Program-made: the position numbers and the translations under genes | Assembly (NCBI RefSeq): GCF_009735645.1 | Contig: NZ_CP032550.1 | Span: 1,984,001-2,048,000 of the forward strand | Direction of reading: 5' to 3' | Source of the DNA: Microbacterium oryzae | Lineage (GTDB): Bacteria > Actinomycetota > Actinomycetes > Actinomycetales > Microbacteriaceae | Length of the DNA: 64,000 bases | Notes under the pieces: model-generated | Seen by the model: the letters and a program-made list of their open reading frames with translations, nothing else | Told to the model about the DNA's origin: nothing | The model's database searches: none | Shown: in pieces, positions 23,298 through 31,630 of the stretch | Numbering within the stretch: position 1 is the first letter of the stretch | How the letters are laid out: every line of letters begins with the position of its first letter

Positions 23298-24635
23298 ATG
23301 GCGCCACCATCGCTTCATATGACGCGCCGGCAGCTGTTCGCCGGCGCCGCCGCACTCGCGGGAACCGCCCTCCTCGCCGGGTGCACGCCTCCCGGCAGCG
23401 CTCGCACCCCGCAGGAGCTGCAGTTCTGGCACCTCCTCAGCGGCGGTGACGGCGTCACGATGTCGGGCCTGCTCGACACGGTGAACGCCGCCCAGTCCGA
23501 CTACCGCGTCCGCCCCACCGTGCTCGCGTGGGGGTCGCCGTACTACACGAAGCTCGCCATGGCGGCGACCGGCGGGCGCGCGCCCGAGGTCGCGATCATG
23601 CACGCGACGCGCGTCGCCGGCTATGCGCCCGGCGGCCTGCTCGACCCGTGGGACGTCGACCGGCTCGCCGAGCTCGGCGTCGACGAGTCCACGTTCCCGG
23701 CTCCCATCTGGGAGAAGGGCCACGCGGGAGGCGAGCTCTACAGCGTGGCGCTCGACGCCCATCCGTTCGTCCTCATGTTCAACACCGACATCTGCGACGC
23801 GGCGGGCGTGCTCGACAGCGACGGGCGCCTCAACCCGACGAAGAACCCGGACGAGTTCCTCGAGCTCACGCGCGCGGTCGCGGGCTCCGCCGAGGGGCAC
23901 GGTCTCTCGTACGGCTACCTCGGCGACGGCGCGCAGATGTGGCGCCTGTTCTACACGCTCTACACGCAGCACGGGCTCGAGATGAAGCTCCCCGAGGGCG
24001 GCAAGAGCGAGCTCGATCAGGACGCCGCGGTCGAGTCGCTCGCCCTCATGCAGAGCCTGCTGGATGGCGAGATCGCGGCTCCGCAGAACGACTACCAGTC
24101 CGCGATCGCCGAGTTCGCGACCGGCCGGAGCGGCATGCTCCTCACCGGCGTGTGGGAGCTGCGCACGATGCAGGCCGCCGGCATCCCGTTCGACGCGACG
24201 ACGATCCCGACCCTGTTCGGAACGGAGTCGGTCTACGCCGACTCGCACTCGTTCGTCCTGCCGCATCAGAACGACCCGGACCCGACCAAGCGCGACCTCT
24301 CGTACCGGTTCGTCGCCGACCTGCTGAAGGGGTCGTTCGACTGGGCGGAAGCGGGTCACATCCCGGCGTACCTCCCCGTCACGCAGTCCCCCGACTACGC
24401 CGACCTCGTGCCGCAGGCGCACTATGCGGAGGCCGCCGAGCACGTGGCGTACGACCCGCCGGCCTGGTTCACCGGATCCGGCTCCAACTTCCAGGGCGAC
24501 TTCGGCGCCTCGGTGCAGGGCGCGCTGCTGAGCGGCGGCGACCCCGCCGCGGCGATCGCGGACTTCCAGCGCCGGGTCGACGCCGTGCTCTCCCGACCGA
24601 ACCCCGCCGACCCCGAGGGGACGTGGCAGTCATGA
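23298..24635 (+). CDS. ABC transporter sugar-binding lipoprotein
   Basis: 445 residues. The ATG at 23298 has AAGGAG 5 bases upstream. A Tat/Sec-like signal (MTRRQLFAGAAALAGTALLAGC) ends in the lipobox LLAGC, so the protein is lipid-anchored. The fold is an extracellular solute-binding protein family 1 (ELQFWHLLSGGDG, FLELTRAV). It captures a sugar, probably arabinose-containing oligosaccharides given the GH51 gene in the same operon, and delivers it to the two permeases. The stop overlaps the next start (ATGA). Confidence 0.9.
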   Translation: MAPPSLHMTRRQLFAGAAALAGTALLAGCTPPGSARTPQELQFWHLLSGGDGVTMSGLLDTVNAAQSDYRVRPTVLAWGSPYYTKLAMAATGGRAPEVAIMHATRVAGYAPGGLLDPWDVDRLAELGVDESTFPAPIWEKGHAGGELYSVALDAHPFVLMFNTDICDAAGVLDSDGRLNPTKNPDEFLELTRAVAGSAEGHGLSYGYLGDGAQMWRLFYTLYTQHGLEMKLPEGGKSELDQDAAVESLALMQSLLDGEIAAPQNDYQSAIAEFATGRSGMLLTGVWELRTMQAAGIPFDATTIPTLFGTESVYADSHSFVLPHQNDPDPTKRDLSYRFVADLLKGSFDWAEAGHIPAYLPVTQSPDYADLVPQAHYAEAAEHVAYDPPAWFTGSGSNFQGDFGASVQGALLSGGDPAAAIADFQRRVDAVLSRPNPADPEGTWQS

Positions 24636-25573
24636 CGACGGCACCGCAGACCACCCGCGCGATCGTCACGGGCGCCGCCCGCGAGCGGCCGGGGCACGCG
24701 GGAGGCAAGCGCGGCGAGCAGCTGGTGAGCTGGGCGTTCCTCGCTCCGTTCCTCATCGCGTTCGCGCTCTTCCTCGTGTGGCCCATCCTGCACGGCATCT
24801 ACCTGAGCTTCACCGACCAGTCGCTCACGGGCGCCGGCGGTGACATCATCGGCTTCGCGAACTACGCCGAGGCGCTGAGCGACCCGACCACGTGGCGCTC
24901 GATGGGCAACACCCTGCTGTTCACGGTGCTGTCGACGATCCCGCTCGTCGTGCTCGCGCTCATCATGGCGGTGCTCGTCGACCGCGGCATCCCCGGCCAG
25001 TGGCTGTGGCGGCTGTCGTTCTTCATGCCGTTCCTCCTGGCCTCGACCGTCATCTCGCAGATCTGGGTGTGGATCTTCAACCCGCAGATCGGCGCGGCGA
25101 ACAACCTCCTGGAGGCTGTCGGCCTGCAGCCCATCGCGTGGCTGCAGAACCCCGACACGAACCTCATCGCCATCGTCATCGCCACGGTGTGGTGGACGGT
25201 CGGGTTCAACTTCCTGCTGTACCTCGCGGCCCTCCAGAACATCCCGGCCCAGCAGTACGAGGCCGCGTCGCTCGACGGCGCGGGCCCGTGGCGTCAGCTG
25301 TGGTCGATCACGATCCCCCAGCTCGGCCCCGCGACGGTGCTCATCGTCATGCTGCAGATCCTCGCGTCGCTGAAGCTGTTCGACCAGGCGTACCAGATGC
25401 TCGGCGGCGTCGCGAGCGACACCACGCGCTCCATCGTGCAGTACATGTACGAGGCCGGCTTCGTCGGCTACCGATTCGGCTACTCGGCCGCGATCTCCTA
25501 CGTGTTCTTCGCGCTGATCGTCGTGATCGGCATCGCTCAGGCGCTCGTCGTCGGGCGCCGGAAGGAGCAGTGA
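24632..25573 (+). CDS. ABC sugar transporter permease (MalF type)
   Basis: 313 residues with six membrane segments. The binding-protein-dependent transport signature (EAASLDGAGPWRQLWSITIPQLGP, the EAA loop contacting the ATPase) is clear. The ATG at 24632 overlaps the stop of the binding protein by four bases. It pairs with the next gene to form the channel. No ATPase is encoded in the operon, so a shared MsmK/UgpC-type ATPase encoded elsewhere must power it. Confidence 0.93.
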   Translation: MTTAPQTTRAIVTGAARERPGHAGGKRGEQLVSWAFLAPFLIAFALFLVWPILHGIYLSFTDQSLTGAGGDIIGFANYAEALSDPTTWRSMGNTLLFTVLSTIPLVVLALIMAVLVDRGIPGQWLWRLSFFMPFLLASTVISQIWVWIFNPQIGAANNLLEAVGLQPIAWLQNPDTNLIAIVIATVWWTVGFNFLLYLAALQNIPAQQYEAASLDGAGPWRQLWSITIPQLGPATVLIVMLQILASLKLFDQAYQMLGGVASDTTRSIVQYMYEAGFVGYRFGYSAAISYVFFALIVVIGIAQALVVGRRKEQ

Positions 25574-26469
25574 TGACCACCCTCACCGAGACCATCGTCG
25601 CGCCGACCGGCGCCGACGCGCACGAGCGCAAGCCCGGTTCGAAGCCGTTCAGCCCCCTGCGGGTCGTCGCGTTCATCGTGCTGCTGCTGATGGCGATCGG
25701 ATGGCTGCTGCCGTTCCTCTGGGCGGTCGCGACGGCCTTCAAGACGGAGAACGACGCGGCCTCCGGCGATCCCTCCTGGATCGGTCCGAGCGGGCCGACC
25801 ACGGAGGCCTTCACGGCCATCCTCTCGCAGGGGAACGTCTGGATCTGGGCATTCAACAGCCTGTGGACGTCGGTGGCGGTGACCCTGATCACCCTCGCGA
25901 TCTCGGCGCTGGCGGCCTACGCGTTCTCGCGGATGGACTTCCGCGGTCGTCGGTGGCTCTACGTCGTCGTCATCGCCGGCATCGTCGTCCCGCCGCAGGC
26001 GCTCATCATCCCGCTGTTCTACGAGATGCTCGCCTTCCACCTCGTCGACACGCACTGGGGGCTCATCCTCCCCCAGGTCGTGGCGCCGGCGATGGTGTTC
26101 ATCCTCAAGCAGTTCTTCGACGCCGTGCCCATCGAACTCGAGGAGGCCGCCCGCGTGGACGGCGCCAGCCGCTTCCGGGTGTTCTGGTCGATCGTGCTGC
26201 CGCTCTCGCGACCGATCCTCGCGTCGGTGGCGATCTTCGTGTTCATCGGCGCGTGGAACAACTTCCTCTGGCCGTTCCTCGTCATCAACGACACCACGCT
26301 CATGACGCTGCCGGTCGGCCTGCAGACCGTCATCAGCGCCTACGGCGTGCAGTACGCGCAGATCATGGCCCAGGCCGTGCTCGCCGCGCTGCCGCTCATC
26401 ATCGTGTTCCTCATCTTCCAGAAGCAGATCGTCAAGGGCGTCGCGACCACGGGCTTCGGCGGCCAGTGA
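25573..26469 (+). CDS. ABC sugar transporter permease (MalG type)
   Basis: 298 residues with six membrane segments and the EAA loop EEAARVDGASRFRVFWSIVLPLSRP. The start overlaps the stop of the previous permease by one base (TGATG). Together with the MalF-type permease it forms the transmembrane channel of the arabinoside importer. The GH51 gene follows after 26 bp in the same operon. Confidence 0.93.
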   Translation: MTTLTETIVAPTGADAHERKPGSKPFSPLRVVAFIVLLLMAIGWLLPFLWAVATAFKTENDAASGDPSWIGPSGPTTEAFTAILSQGNVWIWAFNSLWTSVAVTLITLAISALAAYAFSRMDFRGRRWLYVVVIAGIVVPPQALIIPLFYEMLAFHLVDTHWGLILPQVVAPAMVFILKQFFDAVPIELEEAARVDGASRFRVFWSIVLPLSRPILASVAIFVFIGAWNNFLWPFLVINDTTLMTLPVGLQTVISAYGVQYAQIMAQAVLAALPLIIVFLIFQKQIVKGVATTGFGGQ

Positions 26470-26495
26470 TCTCGCGCACGCAGAACAGGAGAACC

Positions 26496-28031
26496 ATGAC
26501 CAGCGCCCGCATCACCATCGACCGCGACTTCACGATCGCCGACGTCCCGCGACGGCTCTTCGGCTCGTTCGTGGAGCACATGGGCCGGTGCGTGTACACC
26601 GGCATCTACGAGCCGGGGCACCCGCAGGCCGACGAGCGCGGCTTCCGACGCGACGTGCTGCAGCTCGTGAAGGAGCTCGGGCCCACCGTCATCCGCTACC
26701 CCGGCGGCAACTTCGTCTCCGGCTACCTCTGGGAGGACGGCGTGGGGCCGGTCGAGAACCGGCCGCGCCGCCTCGACGGGGCCTGGCACACGGTCGAGAC
26801 GAACGCGTTCGGCCTGCACGAGTTCGTCGACTGGGCCAAGGAGGCCGACGTCGAGATCATGGAGGCCGTGAACCTCGGCACCCGCGGCGTCGAGGAGGCC
26901 CGCGCGCTCGTCGAGTACGCGAACCACCCCGGCGGCACGTACTGGTCGGACCTGCGCCGCAAGAACGGTGCGGCCGATCCGTTCGACATCCGCCTCTGGT
27001 GCCTGGGCAACGAGCTGGATGGCCCCTGGCAGATCGGACACAAGACCGCAGACGAGTACGGCCGGCTCGCGCAGGAGACCGCGAAGGCCATGCGCCTGGT
27101 CGACCCCACCATCGAGCTCGTCGCCGTCGGCTCGTCCAGCAGGGAGATGCCCACCTTCGGATCGTGGGAGCACACCGTGCTCACGCACGCGTACGAGGAG
27201 GTCGACTACATCTCCATGCACGCGTACTACCAGGAGCACGACGGCGATGCCGCGTCATTCCTCGCCGAGGGCGTCGACATGGACGCGTTCATCGACGGGG
27301 TCGTCGCCACGATCGACGGCGTGAAGGCCGCCGGCAAGCACCGCAAGCAGATCGACATCTCGTTCGACGAGTGGAACGTGTGGGACCAGACCCGCTACAA
27401 CGAGATCGAGGCCCGCGAGATCGCCGCGGCGGGCTGGCGCGAGCACCCGCGCCTCATCGAGGACACCTACGACGTCACCGACGCCGTCGTCGTCGGCACG
27501 CTCCTCCACAGCCTGCTCCGGCACGGCGACCGCGTCCGCATCGCGAACCAGGCGCAGCTCGTCAACGTGATCGCGCCCATCCGCTCGGAGGAGGGCGGCC
27601 CCGCCTGGCGTCAGTCGATCTTCTGGCCGTTCGCCCGGATGGCCCAGCTCGCCAAGGGCCGGATCCTGCGGCTCGCGGTCGAGTCGTCGCAGATCCCCAC
27701 GCGCAAGTTCGGCGACGTCGATGCGGTCGACGCCGCCGCCACGTGGGACGAAGCCGACGGGACCGTCGCGCTGTTCCTCGCCAACCGCTCGCTCGAGGAG
27801 TCCGGCGAGGTGACGGTGGACCTCCGCGGACTCTCGGCCACGGCCATCCGCTCGGCCGAGGTGCTCACCACGCCCGAGGGAGGCGACCGCGCCACGGCGA
27901 ACGTCGAGGGCGACCAGGACCGCGTCGGGCTCGTGCCGCTGCGCGAGGTCGGCTTCGACGAGGGCACGCTGCGGGCGACGCTGCCTCCGCTGTCGTGGGC
28001 CGTCGTGGTGGTGGACGCCGCGAAGGCCTGA
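26496..28031 (+). CDS. abfA: Alpha-L-arabinofuranosidase, GH51
   Basis: 511 residues, typical of bacterial GH51 enzymes, without signal peptide, so it acts inside the cell on imported arabino-oligosaccharides. The (beta/alpha)8 barrel carries the acid/base Glu173 in WCLGNELDG and the nucleophile Glu292 in ISFDEWNVW. A C-terminal beta-sandwich ends the protein. It releases L-arabinose from alpha-linked side chains of arabinoxylan or arabinan. ACAGGAGAACC precedes the ATG. It is the last gene of the LacI-controlled operon and is closed by a strong hairpin. Confidence 0.93.
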   Translation: MTSARITIDRDFTIADVPRRLFGSFVEHMGRCVYTGIYEPGHPQADERGFRRDVLQLVKELGPTVIRYPGGNFVSGYLWEDGVGPVENRPRRLDGAWHTVETNAFGLHEFVDWAKEADVEIMEAVNLGTRGVEEARALVEYANHPGGTYWSDLRRKNGAADPFDIRLWCLGNELDGPWQIGHKTADEYGRLAQETAKAMRLVDPTIELVAVGSSSREMPTFGSWEHTVLTHAYEEVDYISMHAYYQEHDGDAASFLAEGVDMDAFIDGVVATIDGVKAAGKHRKQIDISFDEWNVWDQTRYNEIEAREIAAAGWREHPRLIEDTYDVTDAVVVGTLLHSLLRHGDRVRIANQAQLVNVIAPIRSEEGGPAWRQSIFWPFARMAQLAKGRILRLAVESSQIPTRKFGDVDAVDAAATWDEADGTVALFLANRSLEESGEVTVDLRGLSATAIRSAEVLTTPEGGDRATANVEGDQDRVGLVPLREVGFDEGTLRATLPPLSWAVVVVDAAKA

Positions 28032-28036
28032 CCGCA

Positions 28037-28077
28037 CGCGGCGGCGGGCGGGCTCTCAGCGCCCGCCCGCCGCCGCG
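28037..28077 (+). terminator. Terminator of the arabinoside operon
   Basis: Perfect 17-bp GC stem (28037-28053 with 28061-28077) with a 7-base loop, five bases after the arabinofuranosidase stop codon. Confidence 0.85.
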
Positions 28078-28094
28078 CGCGTAACCTGGAAGGC

Positions 28095-28358
28095 ATGACG
28101 ACTCCCGCGAGCAACGAGATCACCATGTTCGGCGCCGAGTGGTGCCGCGACTGCCGCCGCACGAAGGCGCAGCTCGACGGCCTCGGCATCGCCTACACGT
28201 ACGTCGACCTCGAGGCCGACCCCTCGGCCGCGCAGGTCGCGAAGGACATCTCCGGCCGCACGAACATCCCCGTCGTGGTCTACCCGGATGCCACCCACCA
28301 CGTCGAGCCGTCGAACGCCGACGTCGAGGCGAAGCTCAAGGAGCTGTCGCTCATCTGA
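28095..28358 (+). CDS. Glutaredoxin/mycoredoxin-like protein
   Basis: 87 residues with a thioredoxin fold: ITMFGAEWCRDCRRTKAQLD holds the CxxC active site (CRDC), and TNIPVVVYPD is the cis-proline loop. It resembles actinobacterial mycoredoxins, which reduce mycothiol-mixed disulphides, but CRDC differs from the CGYC/CPYC seen in characterised members. A TAACCT -10-like box lies 7 bases upstream of the ATG and overlaps a GGAAGG that could be a ribosome-binding site. Confidence 0.85.
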   Translation: MTTPASNEITMFGAEWCRDCRRTKAQLDGLGIAYTYVDLEADPSAAQVAKDISGRTNIPVVVYPDATHHVEPSNADVEAKLKELSLI

Positions 28359-28409
28359 GCCGGAGCGGAGCGAGGCGTCTCGCTCGCTCGACGTCTGGGA
28401 TGCGCGAGC

Positions 28410-28832
28410 TCAGGCGTCGTGGAGGTGCTTCTGACCGTGGTCGAGCACCTTCACGACGACGCCGCGACGACTGAGCTCCGCGATCGTGCGGACCTCCTCC
28501 GCGGCATCGCGCCCGAGGGCGTGCACGCTCGCGACGACGAGCACATCGCCGCCCTTCAGCCGTGAGAACAGCCGGTGCAGCCGCTCCTCCCACGACTCGA
28601 GAATGTCCGGAGCCGGGTGCCGGAAGCCGTCGATCGGCACGCCGAAGCGCGTGAGGTCCTCGCGCTGCTGGATGACCGACGGCATGTCGTCGCGCTGCAC
28701 GACGAGGCCCACGAGCCGGGATCCGGCCGGCCGCGCCTGCCACCAGCCGCCGTCGCGCTGCAGCTCGACGAAGCAGGTCGGGCACTCCGCTGCCTGGTGG
28801 ATCTCCGTGCCGGCGATCTCCGAGTGACTCAT
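28410..28832 (-). CDS. Resolvase-like protein lacking the catalytic serine
   Basis: 140 residues from the ATG at 28832, chosen for GGGGAGG 6 bases upstream. A short N-terminal part has one CxxC pair (AECPTCFVELQ). Residues 50-135 follow the serine-recombinase N-terminal fold (LFSRLKGGDVLVVASVHALGRDAAEEVRTIAELSRRGVVVKVL). The position of the catalytic Ser (normally Y-x-R-x-S) reads GLVVQRDD, so the nucleophile is absent, and there is no C-terminal DNA-binding helix-turn-helix. It is therefore not expected to recombine DNA. A regulatory or structural role is possible. Confidence 0.7.
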   Translation of the reverse strand: MSHSEIAGTEIHQAAECPTCFVELQRDGGWWQARPAGSRLVGLVVQRDDMPSVIQQREDLTRFGVPIDGFRHPAPDILESWEERLHRLFSRLKGGDVLVVASVHALGRDAAEEVRTIAELSRRGVVVKVLDHGQKHLHDA

Positions 28833-28875
28833 GCTCATCCTCCCCGCTCCATTCTGCCGTGCCGAGGGCGGAGGT

Positions 28876-28909
28876 TCCCACCCCGCGCCGGAATCGGCGC
28901 GGGGTGGGA
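28876..28909 (-). terminator. Terminator of hemH (and perhaps the carotenoid operon)
   Basis: Perfect 15-bp stem (28876-28890 with 28895-28909) and loop GAAT, 6 bases past the hemH stop on the minus strand and upstream of the resolvase-like gene. Confidence 0.85.
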
Positions 28910-28914
28910 GCACA

Positions 28915-30093
28915 TCACGGTGCGACGCCTGCCGCGGCGGGCTTGAAGCCCGCGCGCACGTTCTCGCAGCAGCCGGGGCGGCACACGTCGTACCAGGGGC
29001 CGAGCTTCGTGAGGCTCGGGCGCTCCTCCCGCGGGGTGGCTGCCATCCGCTCCTCGACGAGGTCGACGACGCCCGCCACGAAGCGCGGGTCCGCGCCCGG
29101 CGTGGGCGTGCGCACGGCCTTGAGACCCGCCTCCTCGGCGGCCTCCAGCGCCTCCTCATCGAGATCCCACATGACCTCCATGTGGTCGCTGAGGAAGCCG
29201 ACCGGCACGATCGCCACGGCCTCGGCGCTCTCGGCGGGCAGCTCCGCGATGCGGTCGCAGATGTCGGGCTCGAGCCACGGCTGCGACGCGGGGCCCGACC
29301 GCGACTGGAACACGAGCTCCCAGGAGATGTCGGCGGCCTCGGGCAGGACCTCTCCCACCTTCGCCATGACGACCTCGGCCACGGCCCGGTGCTGCGCCTC
29401 GTACGCACCGCCGGGACCGAAGTCGATGTCGCGGGGTCCCGAGCGGAGCGCGTCGTCGACGGGGATGCTGTGCGTCGTGAACAGCACCTTCACCGCCTGC
29501 GGCGCGACGCCATCCGCGAAGAACCCGCGGACGGCGTCGACGACGCCGTCGACGAACGCGTCGACGAAGCCCGGGTGGTCGAAGAACTGACGCACCTTGT
29601 CGATCGTCACCTCGCCGCCGAGGGCGGTCTCCTCGAGCACGCGGGCGAAGTCCTCGCGGTACTGGCGGCAGCTCGAGAACGAGCTGTAGGCGCTCGTCGC
29701 CACGGCGAGGAGGCGGGTGCGCCCGTCCTGGGCGGCCTCCTTCACGACATCGCCCAGGTACGGAGCCCAGTTGCGGTTGCCCCAGTAGACGGGCAGGTCG
29801 AGACCGCGCCGCGCGATCTCCGCCTCGAGCGCCGCCTTCAGCGCACGGTTCTGCGCGTTGATCGGGCTCACGCCGCCGAAGTGCCGGTAGTGGTGCGCGA
29901 CCTCCTCGAGCCGCTCGTCGGGGATGCCGCGCCCGCGCGTGACGTTGCGCAGGAACGGGATGACGTCGTCCTGCCCCTCCGGACCGCCGAACCCGGCGAG
30001 GAGAATGGCGTCGTATCGCTGGGGCGTCGAGACGAACGGTGCGCCGTCCGCCGAGGCGGGCGACGCGTACGGGACGGTGGAGGCCGTGGTCAT
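28915..30093 (-). CDS. hemH: Coproporphyrin ferrochelatase
   Basis: 392 residues from the ATG at 30093, which has AGGAGA 6-7 bases upstream. Ferrochelatase signatures are present: AILLAGFGGPEGQDDVIPFL, FGGVSPIN, the metal-site region VLFTTHSIP and VPVGFLSDHMEVMWDLD. The C-terminal CRPGCCENV with an earlier cysteine fits the [2Fe-2S] cluster of actinobacterial enzymes. It inserts iron into coproporphyrin III in the monoderm heme pathway (also called CpfC). Only 31 bp separate it from the carotenoid operon, so it may be read from the same promoter. Confidence 0.95.
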   Translation of the reverse strand: MTTASTVPYASPASADGAPFVSTPQRYDAILLAGFGGPEGQDDVIPFLRNVTRGRGIPDERLEEVAHHYRHFGGVSPINAQNRALKAALEAEIARRGLDLPVYWGNRNWAPYLGDVVKEAAQDGRTRLLAVATSAYSSFSSCRQYREDFARVLEETALGGEVTIDKVRQFFDHPGFVDAFVDGVVDAVRGFFADGVAPQAVKVLFTTHSIPVDDALRSGPRDIDFGPGGAYEAQHRAVAEVVMAKVGEVLPEAADISWELVFQSRSGPASQPWLEPDICDRIAELPAESAEAVAIVPVGFLSDHMEVMWDLDEEALEAAEEAGLKAVRTPTPGADPRFVAGVVDLVEERMAATPREERPSLTKLGPWYDVCRPGCCENVRAGFKPAAAGVAP

Positions 30094-30124
30094 GGCAGTT
30101 CTCCTGTCGGTCATGGGCGGATGG

Positions 30125-30985
30125 TCAGGCGGTCTGCATCGCGAACACGATGAGGATCATCGTGACGACGAAGCCGGCGGCGTAGTTGATCCAGAGGAAG
30201 TGGCGCCACCCGCGGTTCGCGCGAGCGGAGTCCGCGTCGGACACACGGGCGAACGGCGCGGCGGCCCACAGATAGGGCAGCGCCAGCAGCGCCGCCCATG
30301 CTCCGGGAGACCCCGTTGTCAGCATAAGCACCCCCGCTGCGAACCAGGCTGCGAGCGCGAACCACGTGGTGCGGGCGGCGCCGAGCACGGTGGCGATGGA
30401 GGCGATGCCGCCCTCGCGGTCGGGGACGACGTCCTGCACCGCGCCGAACGCGTGGCTGGCCATCCCCCACAGCAGGAACGCGGCGAGCACGGTCAGCGCA
30501 CCGCGGTCGAGGTCGCCGCCGCCGAGCACGAGCCCGTAGAGCGCGGGGCTCGTGAAGTGGATGCTCGAGGTCAGCGAGTCGAGGAACGGCACCTCTTTGA
30601 ACCGGAACGGCGGCGCCGAGTACGCGACGACGGCGAACAGGCTCACGGCGAGAACCGCCCAGGACGCGGGCGACCCGAAGATCACCAGCGCCACGACGAA
30701 CGGCAGGCACGAGAGCGCTGCCGTGAGGAGCACCGTGCGATGGTGCGCGGGCTCGAGGAGCGCGCCCTCGACGCCGCCCTTCCGCGGGTTGGCGAGGTCG
30801 GACGCGTAGTCGAAGACGTCGTTCACGCCGTACATGGCCAGGTTGTAGGGCACGAGGAAGAACAGCGTGCCGACGACGAGCGCGACGTCGACCTCGCGCG
30901 TGGCGAGCAGGTACGCCGCGGCGAACGGGAACGCCGTGTTGATCCAGCTCAGCGGGCGCGAGGAGAGGAAGAGCTCACGAATCAT
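30125..30985 (-). CDS. crtEb: Lycopene elongase/hydratase (UbiA-type prenyltransferase)
   Basis: 286 residues with 8-9 membrane segments. The two Asp-rich UbiA motifs are NDVFDYASD and QDVVPDREGG. In C50 carotenoid pathways this enzyme adds dimethylallyl units to both ends of lycopene, giving flavuxanthin. The ATG at 30985 overlaps the end of crtYf by 11 bp. Its place at the end of a crtE-B-I-Ye-Yf operon is that of CrtEb in Corynebacterium glutamicum. Confidence 0.92.
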   Translation of the reverse strand: MIRELFLSSRPLSWINTAFPFAAAYLLATREVDVALVVGTLFFLVPYNLAMYGVNDVFDYASDLANPRKGGVEGALLEPAHHRTVLLTAALSCLPFVVALVIFGSPASWAVLAVSLFAVVAYSAPPFRFKEVPFLDSLTSSIHFTSPALYGLVLGGGDLDRGALTVLAAFLLWGMASHAFGAVQDVVPDREGGIASIATVLGAARTTWFALAAWFAAGVLMLTTGSPGAWAALLALPYLWAAAPFARVSDADSARANRGWRHFLWINYAAGFVVTMILIVFAMQTA

Positions 30986-31301
30986 GTCGCCTCCGGAGGA
31001 AGAGCCAGAGGGCGGGCAGCAGGATGGCCGCGGCCAGTGGATAGGTGAAGTCCTCGACCGGGGCGGCCCCGATCCGCAGGCCGGAGATATGGCCATCCGA
31101 GTAGGCGAACAGCCCCGCCGCGATCATGACGTTGTCGAACACCGCCGTCAGCACGAGGAGCGCCGCCGACGCGAGCACCGCGGCGAGCGCGACGTTCCGC
31201 CGCGCACCCTGTCGGCTCCCCTGTCGCCGCGCGACGGTCAGGCCGGTGGCGGCCACGACCGCGACGCCGAGGAACACCGCGCACAGCAGCGCGTACGTCA
31301 C
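30975..31301 (-). CDS. crtYf: C50 carotenoid cyclase subunit (CrtYf-like)
   Basis: 108 residues, three membrane segments, in the lycopene cyclase domain family (NVMIAAGLFAYSDGHISGLRIGAAPVEDFTYPLAAAI; the P-x-E-D-F motif is diagnostic). With CrtYe it forms the heterodimeric cyclase that closes the rings of the C50 carotenoid. The GTG at 31301 overlaps the crtYe stop (GTGA). Confidence 0.9.
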   Translation of the reverse strand: MTYALLCAVFLGVAVVAATGLTVARRQGSRQGARRNVALAAVLASAALLVLTAVFDNVMIAAGLFAYSDGHISGLRIGAAPVEDFTYPLAAAILLPALWLFLRRRHDS

Positions 31302-31630
31302 GAGTGCGTCCTCTCCGCGCGGCGGGCCAGCAGACGCTCGGCGCCGCAGAAGAGCACCATGGTGAGCTCGCACAGGAAGAGCAGGAACACCGGCTCCTCG
31401 AGCGGCAGCTCCGGCGCGAGGACGATGCCCGTCATGAACGTCGTCTCGGCGCGGAAGAACACGCCCAGCGCGATCCCCGCCGCGTCCCACGCGAGGAAGA
31501 AGACGAGGCCGACCGCCAGCACGGCGAGCGCCGTGCGCGGGGCGCGCCAGAGGAACAGGCGGAAGCGCCGGTCGACGACGAGCACGCAGGCGAACGAGAC
31601 GAGGAGCGCGGCGAGATAGACGAGGCTCAC
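31298..31630 (-). CDS. crtYe: C50 carotenoid cyclase subunit (CrtYe-like)
   Basis: 110 residues, three membrane segments (YLAALLVSFACVLVVD, ALAVLAVGLVFFLAWDAAGI) and the cyclase motif LAPELPLEEPVFLLFLCE. It is the partner of CrtYf. Whether the rings formed are epsilon (decaprenoxanthin) or gamma (sarcinaxanthin) cannot be decided from the sequence. The GTG at 31630 overlaps the crtI stop (GTGA). Confidence 0.9.
   Translation of the reverse strand: MSLVYLAALLVSFACVLVVDRRFRLFLWRAPRTALAVLAVGLVFFLAWDAAGIALGVFFRAETTFMTGIVLAPELPLEEPVFLLFLCELTMVLFCGAERLLARRAERTHS

Noticed and set aside
28410..28832. Mobile element suggested by the resolvase-like gene
   Set aside because: No transposase, inverted terminal repeats or target duplications nearby, the catalytic serine is missing, and the neighbours are core genes.
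28351..28881. An alternative 176-residue frame overlapping the resolvase-like gene
   Set aside because: It is Arg/Ala-rich without family features, whereas the chosen frame has a good ribosome-binding site and a recognisable fold.
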